Shown: in pieces, positions 7,370 through 12,521 of the stretch
Numbering within the stretch: the stretch's first letter is position 1
Layout of the letters: every line of letters begins with the position of its first letter
Origin: JBLHRE01 sp047625765
GTDB taxonomy: Bacteria > Bacteroidota > Bacteroidia > Flavobacteriales > JBLHRE01
DNA: 12,521 bases
Direction: 5' to 3'
Assembly: GCA_047625765.1 (NCBI GenBank)
Contig: JBLHRE010000039.1
Span: 1 to 12,521, forward strand
Translations under genes and position numbers: made by a program
The notes under the pieces: model-generated
The model's input: the letters and a program-made list of their open reading frames with translations, nothing else
Database searches by the model: none
Told to the model about the DNA's origin: nothing

Positions 7370-7938
7370 TTCCAGGAATTTTTATTGTTGCGTTCACAAA
7401 CTACAAGATAATATCTGTCTGTAAATTTTCGTAGGATTGGTCGAACACCAATTTTAAATCTAGAATAACTCTTCCACTTCTTTTGATCTATGATTTTCCA
7501 TCCCGCCTTTTCCAGCAACATATCAAATTGTTTTGGTTCGAACTCATGATAATGTCTGTCATATGGGTCTTGATCGTTCCAATAGGCATCCGAAAACCAT
7601 AATTTTAAGGGAACCGAAGCAATAAGAAGGTTCGATTTCACATCTTTTAAGATAGGGAAAGGAGAAACTAAATGCTCGAATATTTCAAAAGCTGTTACAA
7701 TATCATACTCTTGCTGTAAGGTTATTTCAGGATGAAGGTCAAGATCCACATCTTCAGGAGTGTTATCTACCTGATAACCTTGAGAGGCCAAAATTCTTGA
7801 GAAAGGATTTAATGGACCAATGTCTAAAATACGATCAGACGTTTGAACGTACTTTTTAATAAACGACTGGGTTATTGCAAATCTTTCTGTGTGGCTATCG
7901 GAGTATGATAGATCAAATTCTGATTTTTTCTTCTTCAT
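7366..7938 (-). CDS. Class I SAM-dependent methyltransferase
   Basis: The protein has 190 residues. Motif I is DRILDIGPLNPF (35-46) with the SAM-binding Asp-x-Gly. An acidic stretch DVDLDLHPE (63-71) probably ends strand 2, YDIVTAFEIFEHL (78-90) matches motif IV/post-II of the Methyltransf_11/23 type, and NLLIASVPLKLWF (103-115) is strand 5. The region YDRHYHEFEPKQFDMLLEKAGWKI (126-149) resembles the H-x-x-x-F-x-P-x-x-L-x-x-L-L-x-x-x-G segment of small-molecule and glycan methyltransferases. The acceptor is unknown; the operon suggests a sugar or glycan. Its first 26 bases overlap the end of the glycosyltransferase gene in another frame, and its end overlaps the sulfotransferase start by four bases. 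No in-frame start nearer than 7938 keeps motif I spacing normal, so the overlap looks real. Confidence 0.82.
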   Translation of the reverse strand: MKKKKSEFDLSYSDSHTERFAITQSFIKKYVQTSDRILDIGPLNPFSRILASQGYQVDNTPEDVDLDLHPEITLQQEYDIVTAFEIFEHLVSPFPILKDVKSNLLIASVPLKLWFSDAYWNDQDPYDRHYHEFEPKQFDMLLEKAGWKIIDQKKWKSYSRFKIGVRPILRKFTDRYYLVVCERNNKNSWK

Positions 7939-9118
7939 GGTAATAATTTAATAAGCCTAATGATGTCTGTTCCCAGTTGTAAATTTCTTTTACAGCTTTG
8001 AAGCCATTTTCACCCATTTCCACCATTTTTTCTGGATGATGGAATAAGTATAGTAGTTTTTCGCTAAAATCTTTCGGGTCTCGATCATGAAAGACCAAAC
8101 CACATTCATGTGTATTTACAATTCTTTCTTGAGGCATACAGTCGCTGACGATGACAGGCCTGCCAAATGCCATGTATTGAAACAACTTGTTGGCAAAGGT
8201 GGAGTTGTGATGTGGGTTTTGGTGAATAGGAGAAATGCATACCTGAGACGAACGAATATAAGAAGGGAATAGCTTAAAATCTTTCCATCCCTCAAGCGAG
8301 ACGTATTCTTCGATGCCAAGATCTATTATTTTTGATTTCAATTTGGGGAAATCTTTGCTGTGCCCTACAATTACCACTTTGATGTTTGGAATTGTGTCTT
8401 TCAATAAAGGGATAGAATCGAGGATCGTATGCAAACCTCTTCTGTATCCAGTTTCACCAACATAAAGGATGTTGAAGCGATCCGCGAATTTTTGTTCTAT
8501 TTCAGTATTGATTGTAAAGGTGGAATAAAAAGATTTCCTTGTGGTATTAGGAAGAACTATGAATTTGTCTTTGTTGCATTGAGTCTCTGCAACGTAATAA
8601 TCTCTTGCCTCCTCAGTGACCACTACTACCCTATCTGCTTTTTTTATGTATCGGTACTCCATTTTTTTCCATCGCTTTGGGGAAATCAAGCACTTTCCAG
8701 GGAATGATTTAACATGACCATAAAACTTCATTATTTCTGGTCTATTTTCATGTAAATCCAAAACAACAGGAATGGAATTCCTTTTTCCAAGAGCCCAAAA
8801 AACAGATCTCGCCACTTGCATATCGTGAATATGAATAGTGTTTAAATCGTAGGTCTTAAAGAAATCATCTAAGACTTTTTTTAACCTAATGTGATAAATC
8901 GGGAAAGTATAAGTGAGCGCGGATAATGAACGAAAAATTTTTGGCAGATACACCCGATGGATATTAATGCCATCAATCACCTCATATTTTGGTTGCCCTT
9001 TTACGTAGGTAAGACAAAATAGGTGTACTTGGTGGCCTGCGTTGATTAGCGAAATTGCCTCATTTTCTACACGTGGGTCATAAGGGAATGTCCCGTCCAA
9101 AATCATACCGATTGTCAT
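7913..9118 (-). CDS. Family 4 glycosyltransferase (GT-B fold)
   Basis: This 401-residue protein has the two-Rossmann layout of retaining GT4 enzymes. The N-domain opens with MTIGMILDGTFPYDPRVENE (1-20), in which PYDPRV-x-x-E is typical of the acceptor-side loop. It contains HIHDM (97-101) and DLHENRPE (121-128). The C-domain (Glycos_transf_1) starts near 213 and carries NILYVGETGYRRGLH (216-230, nucleotide-sugar side), VVIVGH (248-253) and NKLFQYMAFGRPVIVSD (310-326). In the last motif the second glutamate of the usual E-x7-E pair is Gln314. The enzyme should add a sugar to a lipid-linked or glycan acceptor at the cytoplasmic membrane face; donor and acceptor cannot be read from the sequence. 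It is the first gene of a minus-strand operon with the methyltransferase and sulfotransferase, and is divergent from the flippase. The ATG at 9118 has a plausible promoter 25 bases upstream. Confidence 0.92.
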   Translation of the reverse strand: MTIGMILDGTFPYDPRVENEAISLINAGHQVHLFCLTYVKGQPKYEVIDGINIHRVYLPKIFRSLSALTYTFPIYHIRLKKVLDDFFKTYDLNTIHIHDMQVARSVFWALGKRNSIPVVLDLHENRPEIMKFYGHVKSFPGKCLISPKRWKKMEYRYIKKADRVVVVTEEARDYYVAETQCNKDKFIVLPNTTRKSFYSTFTINTEIEQKFADRFNILYVGETGYRRGLHTILDSIPLLKDTIPNIKVVIVGHSKDFPKLKSKIIDLGIEEYVSLEGWKDFKLFPSYIRSSQVCISPIHQNPHHNSTFANKLFQYMAFGRPVIVSDCMPQERIVNTHECGLVFHDRDPKDFSEKLLYLFHHPEKMVEMGENGFKAVKEIYNWEQTSLGLLNYYHEEEKIRI

Positions 9119-9142
9119 AAAAAAATATAATAATTATGATGT

Positions 9143-9175
9143 CGAAAGTACTAAATAATATGCTGTAAATTCAAG
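9143..9175 (-). promoter_or_regulatory. Probable promoter of the glycosyltransferase-methyltransferase-sulfotransferase operon
   Basis: On the minus strand, CTTG (9175-9172) is followed after 21 bases by TACTTTCG (9150-9143), which differs from the Bacteroidota -7 consensus TAnnTTTG at one base. The implied leader is about 20 bases and AT-only near the ATG, with no Shine-Dalgarno. The same TAnnTTCG variant precedes aspS. The gap 9119-9368 holds no gene that I can see. Confidence 0.5.
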
Positions 9176-9301
9176 AAATAGTGTTGATCATCTATTGTAC
9201 CTAATTCATCAAAGAATGTTGTCTTCCTTTGAAAAAAGGCAAATCAACTATTCTCAATTTTGGCCACACAATAAATGCCGAATTATTAGAGTGATTTTTT
9301 A

Positions 9302-9329
9302 TTCTCTTAGAGAAAAAGGTTCATATTTG
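9302..9329 (+). promoter_or_regulatory. Weak promoter and small palindrome before the flippase gene
   Basis: CATATTTG at 9322-9329 matches TAnnTTTG at all but one position, and a T run near 9295-9300 is the only -33 candidate. A 13-base palindrome, TTCTCT-T-AGAGAA (9302-9314), lies between these elements, where a repressor could bind. Both are short and could be chance in AT-rich DNA. Confidence 0.25.
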
Positions 9330-9368
9330 TCGCTGTTTCATAAAGCAAATTGGTAGATTAATATTCTG

Positions 9369-10883
9369 GTGGGAGTAATAAAAAAACAAAGTATAAAGGC
9401 GTCTATTTTGACGTACATAGGTTTCTGTTTAGGCGCAGTAAATCTATTTGTTTTGTATGCCAATTTCTTTACTCCGGAACAACTGGGCTTAACACAGGTA
9501 TTTGTAGCGATTGCTACTCCATTGATTGCTTTGTCTGGATTGGGAATGATTCCTTTAGTACATAAATTTTTCCCTTATTACAAAGCGCACTTAACTCCAG
9601 AGCAAAGAGATTTATTTCAATTGACAGTGATCGTTGCTATTGTGGGATTTTCTATAGTGATGCTCTTAGTGTTTTTAAATCAAGATTTTATTTATCGCAA
9701 ATTTGGAAAGTCCCCTTTGTTGGTGGATTATTTCTACCTAATGCCCATCCTTGCCTCAGGCATGCTGTGTTTCTCCTTGCTAGCGAGTTTTGTAAATAAT
9801 TTAAAGTTTACAGTTTACACCGCATTTTGTAACCAAATATTGTTTCGGGTTTTAGTAATGGCCGGGGTAATAATGGTAGCGATAAGTTGGATTAGTTTTG
9901 AGTGGTACATGTACTTGTTTTCCAGTTTGTATTGGTTGATTTCTATAGTTTTGATTTGGAAGCTATGGAAGGAAAAGGCATTGGTGTTTCCTGGCAAATG
10001 GTCGCGGTTAACCAAGCGTTTAAAAAATAGCCTTATCCAATTTGCTGGATTTTATGCTTTCGTAAGGATTTTTGGATCTTTATCTCTTTTTGTTGATGTG
10101 ATTGCAGTTGCTGGATTACAAGGACTAGCACAAACGGCATATTTTACCGTGGCAATTTATTTTATCAGTGTCATTGCGGTGCCTCAAAAGGCTTTGATTA
10201 ATATATCTATTCCGGTAATATCTGACGCATGGAGAAGGAATGATCTAAAAGAGATTCAAACCATCTATCAGAAAAGTTCCACTGTATTGTTGATTGTTGG
10301 GGGTGTGTTATTTCTGTTGTTTTGGTGGAATATGGGAGAGTTTTTGTCCTTTATGCCCGAAAACTATGCCGTGGTGGCTAAAGTATTTTTAATATTAGGT
10401 ATCGCTCAGCTAATTGATATGGTATCTGGAGTAAACGTTCAGGTTTTGGCCAATTCAAAAAAATATTGGAAGGTCAACGTAATATCTAATGCTTTATTAG
10501 TACTTGTGTTGATTCCCTTGAATCTTTTTTTAATTAATGCTTATGGTATAGTTGGGGCAGCCTATGCTCGACTGATTGGTTTGGGACTGTTTAATCTTTT
10601 TAGAGGGTATTACTTGTATTGGCACGAAGGGCTTCGCCCTTTTTCGAAAAGGATTCTTTGGTTGATAGCCCTGATTAGTGTGAATGTGATTGCAGCGTAT
10701 TTCGTTAATGCGCAATTAGATGTAAGAGATATGGGTTTGCTGCAAACGACCTTGCTGATATGCTTGAAATCTACAGCGTTTCTGCTGATAAATCTCCCTT
10801 TAATTTATCACTTAAAACTATCTATGGATATAAACCAAATGATAGACCAAGGCCTGGTGAAAATAAAGTTGAAAAGGGAATAG
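9369..10883 (+). CDS. Polysaccharide flippase, Wzx-like (MOP/MATE superfamily)
   Basis: This very hydrophobic protein of 504 residues has about 12-14 predicted membrane helices, matching the oligosaccharide flippases that turn undecaprenyl-linked glycans over in the inner membrane. The start region VGVIKKQSIKASILTYIGF with an early small-residue-rich helix, TPEQLGLTQVFVAIATPL (35-52) and the loop-helix region around 220-285 (a QFAGFYAFVRIFGSLSLFVD-type segment) are typical. A polysaccharide-biosynthesis C-terminal domain follows from about 330. The start is a GTG: an in-frame TAG lies at 9354, no ATG lies between, and the next in-frame ATG would cut off the first helices. It stands alone on the plus strand, divergent from the GT4 operon and convergent with the M23 gene (30 bases between stops). 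It probably exports the glycan made by the neighbours. The exact substrate and clade (Wzx or similar) are not determined. Confidence 0.87.
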   Translation: MGVIKKQSIKASILTYIGFCLGAVNLFVLYANFFTPEQLGLTQVFVAIATPLIALSGLGMIPLVHKFFPYYKAHLTPEQRDLFQLTVIVAIVGFSIVMLLVFLNQDFIYRKFGKSPLLVDYFYLMPILASGMLCFSLLASFVNNLKFTVYTAFCNQILFRVLVMAGVIMVAISWISFEWYMYLFSSLYWLISIVLIWKLWKEKALVFPGKWSRLTKRLKNSLIQFAGFYAFVRIFGSLSLFVDVIAVAGLQGLAQTAYFTVAIYFISVIAVPQKALINISIPVISDAWRRNDLKEIQTIYQKSSTVLLIVGGVLFLLFWWNMGEFLSFMPENYAVVAKVFLILGIAQLIDMVSGVNVQVLANSKKYWKVNVISNALLVLVLIPLNLFLINAYGIVGAAYARLIGLGLFNLFRGYYLYWHEGLRPFSKRILWLIALISVNVIAAYFVNAQLDVRDMGLLQTTLLICLKSTAFLLINLPLIYHLKLSMDINQMIDQGLVKIKLKRE

Positions 10884-10913
10884 TATTACACTCAGTTAGA
10901 AAATTTTCTCTTT

Positions 10914-11594
10914 TTAGATTTGGGACCTTAATATCAAATTCGGATCTAAACAATACCCTTTCCATTTGTCAATATCCAGAGTGGATGCTACTCCTGGGTA
11001 GTCTCCATTCATATTTTGCATATCCGTAATCAATTGAAAATGCAAATGTGGGGGCCAGCCTACATTTTCTGCAACTTGGCCTAAGGTCGCAATTTGCTGG
11101 CCAGAAATAATTTTTTGACCAGCCTTTATGCCAATCAAACTCTCCAAGCTTAAGTGCCCATATAAGGTGAAGAAAGTAACTTCTTGAACGGTGTGTTCTA
11201 GGATAATAGTAGGTCCGTAATTTCCGTAGCTGTTGTTGTTCTTAAAACTATGGATAGTTCCTTCCAATGGAGCATAGATAGGAGTTCCTGCAGGGCACCA
11301 AATATCCGTCCCTAAATGAACGGATCTTGATAGGTCATCTTCTAAATCAAAATGTGAGCTGCGGCTATAAAGGTTTTGTCTATTCTCTAAATATCCTCCA
11401 ATGGCATATTTAGCATTGACTTCTTGCAGTTTAGCCTCTACATAAGACTTGATAGAGGCTGTATATGCTTGTTCGCTTAAATTTTTATCGGAAATAAAAT
11501 TTTCAAAAGATAGGATACAGGTTTTTGGCCCTTCCAATTTAAAAGGAACAACCGGACTAAATCGTAATGTTTGTATTACTTGAGAAACCTGCAT
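10914..11594 (-). CDS. Standalone M23 metallopeptidase-like domain protein, no signal peptide
   Basis: Residues 91-220 form an M23 (LytM/peptidase family) beta-sheet domain. Zinc-site residues are visible: SVHLGTDI (91-98, with His93 and Asp97) and PPHLHF (181-186, with His183 and His185); YGHLS (145-149) supplies another conserved histidine. M23 enzymes normally cut peptidoglycan cross-bridges and are exported. This 226-residue protein has no signal peptide or membrane helix. The segments HLGTDIWCPAGTPIYAPLEG, YGPTIILEH and GWPPHLHFQ, with DYPGVAS (198-204) and DPNLIL (217-222) behind them, resemble what I remember of the middle domain of large proteins that fuse a phosphotransferase, M23 and a class III aminotransferase. 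This is therefore probably a freestanding copy of that domain, and its job may not be cell-wall cleavage. A hairpin terminator lies 17 bases upstream, between it and hppD. Confidence 0.83.
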   Translation of the reverse strand: MQVSQVIQTLRFSPVVPFKLEGPKTCILSFENFISDKNLSEQAYTASIKSYVEAKLQEVNAKYAIGGYLENRQNLYSRSSHFDLEDDLSRSVHLGTDIWCPAGTPIYAPLEGTIHSFKNNNSYGNYGPTIILEHTVQEVTFFTLYGHLSLESLIGIKAGQKIISGQQIATLGQVAENVGWPPHLHFQLITDMQNMNGDYPGVASTLDIDKWKGYCLDPNLILRSQI

Positions 11595-11608
11595 ATTGAA
11601 AATAAAAG

Positions 11609-11639
11609 AACCCCAAAATCAAAATTGATTTTGGGGGTT
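11609..11639 (-). terminator. Rho-independent terminator after hppD
   Basis: CCCCAAAATC (11611-11620) pairs with GATTTTGGGG (11627-11636), extendable to 12 pairs with a 2-base loop and, on the outside, to AA/TT with one bulged G. Read on the minus strand it is followed by GTTCTTTTATTTTC-like U-rich sequence. It begins about 22 bases after the hppD stop and ends 15-17 bases before the M23 start, so it also lies in the M23 leader. Confidence 0.75.
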
Positions 11640-11660
11640 GATGTTCTGCTAATTAACAAA

Positions 11661-12521
11661 TTATAGAGTACCTCTGCTTTCTTGTTCTCTTTCGATAGCT
11701 TCGAACAACGCTTTAAAATTTCCTTTACCAAAAGACTGCGCTCCTTTTCTTTGAATAATTTCAAAGAACATAGTAGGTCTATCTAAGATTGGCTTGGTGA
11801 AAATCTGTAATAAATAACCTTCGTCATCTCTATCAATCAAAATACCTAACTCTTTTAATGGGGCAAGATCCTCGTCAATTTCACCAACTCTATCTAAAAC
11901 AGTATCATAATATTCTTCTGGCACATACAAGAAGTCAACGCCACGTTTTTTCAATTCAGTAACGGTTTCAATAATATTGTCAGTAGACAATGCAATGTGC
12001 TGTACCCCTGCACCATTATAGAAATCGATATACTCTTCGATTTGCGATTTTTTCTTTCCTTCTGCAGGTTCGTTAATTGGGAACTTGATACGACCATTAC
12101 CGTTACTCATTACTTTACTCATAAGAGCAGTAAAATCAGTAGAAATGTCTTTATCGTCAAAAGAAACTAATTGTGCAAAGCCCATTACTTTAGCGTAGAA
12201 TTCACACCATAGGTTCATTTCGTTCCAGCCTACATTACCTACCATGTGGTCGATAAATTTCAATCCAACATCGGTTGGTTTGTATTCTGGATTCCAAGCT
12301 TTGTAACCTGGCAAAAATGGTCCAGTATAATCTCCACGTTCAACAAAAATATGAACGGTTTCACCGTAAGTATGAATTCCAGAGAAAACAACTTTTCCAT
12401 TAGCATCCTCGCGTGTGTAAGGCTCTTGGTAAGATTTTGCACCACGCTTGGTAGTTTCTTCCCAAGATTTTGTTGCGTCATCCACCCAAAGGGCAACAAC
12501 TTTTACCCCGTCACCATGTTT
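11661..12521 (-). CDS. hppD: 4-hydroxyphenylpyruvate dioxygenase (5'-partial)
   Basis: The enzyme converts 4-hydroxyphenylpyruvate to homogentisate with O2 and Fe(II), the second step of tyrosine catabolism, in the cytoplasm. The frame is open to the right edge with 286 residues (the family usually has about 360-390), so only the N-terminus is missing. The first visible residues are HGDGVKVVALWVDDA, matching the end of the first vicinal-oxygen-chelate domain. All three iron ligands are present: His in FIDHMVGNV (fragment residue 92), His in GVQHIALSTD (175) and Glu in FFEIIQR (254). PINEP, followed by a lysine run, and the C-terminal GNFKALFEAIEREQ helix are also typical. A frame beginning with the GTG at 12485 would omit conserved residues, so that is not the true start. 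A terminator follows the stop. Homogentisate dioxygenase often lies near, but only outside this window could show it. Confidence 0.96.
   Translation of the reverse strand, partial: KHGDGVKVVALWVDDATKSWEETTKRGAKSYQEPYTREDANGKVVFSGIHTYGETVHIFVERGDYTGPFLPGYKAWNPEYKPTDVGLKFIDHMVGNVGWNEMNLWCEFYAKVMGFAQLVSFDDKDISTDFTALMSKVMSNGNGRIKFPINEPAEGKKKSQIEEYIDFYNGAGVQHIALSTDNIIETVTELKKRGVDFLYVPEEYYDTVLDRVGEIDEDLAPLKELGILIDRDDEGYLLQIFTKPILDRPTMFFEIIQRKGAQSFGKGNFKALFEAIEREQESRGTL

Noticed and set aside
8429..8707. A 92-codon plus-strand frame opposite the glycosyltransferase
   Set aside because: It is Cys/Phe/Ser rich, typical of an antisense shadow, and the opposite strand has a clear GT4 protein.
9119..9368. 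A possible small gene or RNA in the 250-base divergent gap
   Set aside because: The gap is AT-rich, has no good open frame or long stem, and is well explained as a promoter region for both neighbours.
10898..10909. AGAAAATTTTCT palindrome between the flippase and M23 stops, as a terminator
   Set aside because: It has no loop and no GC pairs in the core, so it cannot form a stable hairpin; chance is likely in AT-rich DNA.
11576..11764. A 62-codon minus-strand frame spanning the hppD end and the hairpin
   Set aside because: It overlaps hppD out of frame and its coding reads through the terminator; no family resemblance.
1..12521. CRISPR arrays, tRNA or rRNA genes, insertion sequences, phage or defence genes
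   Set aside because: I looked on both strands and saw no regularly spaced repeats, cloverleaf-like blocks, transposase or integrase motifs, or terminal inverted repeats.

Overview
The window reads as chromosomal DNA of a member of the Bacteroidota, probably class Flavobacteriia or a close relative. It is AT-rich and shows almost no Shine-Dalgarno sequences. At least two gene starts are preceded by the Bacteroidota-type promoter (TTG, about 21 bases, TAnnTTTG). It also carries the start of an outer-membrane protein with a CarboxypepD_reg-like N-terminal domain, a hallmark of the phylum. The species cannot be named from the sequence alone.

Layout. (1) 1-266, minus strand: the first 88 codons of a secreted protein, probably a TonB-dependent receptor, running off the left edge. 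(2) 399-6741, plus strand: thiL (thiamine-phosphate kinase) ends at a strong hairpin terminator. A tight run then follows: aspS (aspartyl-tRNA synthetase), a CLC chloride channel/transporter with two CBS domains, a DUF554 membrane protein, and a short NeuB-family sialic-acid-synthase-like enzyme without its C-terminal SAF domain. The gaps in this run are only 15, 1 and 4 bases, so it may be one transcription unit. (3) 6743-9118, minus strand: a three-gene operon read as GT4 glycosyltransferase, SAM methyltransferase, sulfotransferase. Its genes overlap by 26 and 4 bases, and it meets the neuB-like gene tail to tail with one base between the stop codons. (4) 9369-10883, plus strand: a polysaccharide flippase (Wzx/MATE-like), divergent from the glycosyltransferase. 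(5) 10914-11594, minus strand: a standalone M23 metallopeptidase domain without a signal peptide. (6) 11661-12521, minus strand: most of hppD (4-hydroxyphenylpyruvate dioxygenase), cut by the right edge. A hairpin terminator lies between hppD and the M23 gene.

How the genes fit together. The NeuB-like enzyme, sulfotransferase, methyltransferase, GT4 enzyme and flippase look like part of a surface-glycan locus. They would cover making an acidic sugar, transferring and decorating sugars, and flipping a lipid-linked glycan. No sugar cytidylyltransferase, polymerase or initiating transferase is in the window, so the pathway is incomplete here. thiL, aspS and hppD are ordinary core metabolism (thiamine diphosphate, protein synthesis, tyrosine breakdown).

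I did not find a clearly new system. The items most worth a second look are the SAF-less NeuB homologue, the freestanding M23 domain that resembles the middle domain of large kinase-M23-aminotransferase fusion proteins, the predicted leaderless thiL mRNA, and the hairpin in the putative leader of the M23 gene.
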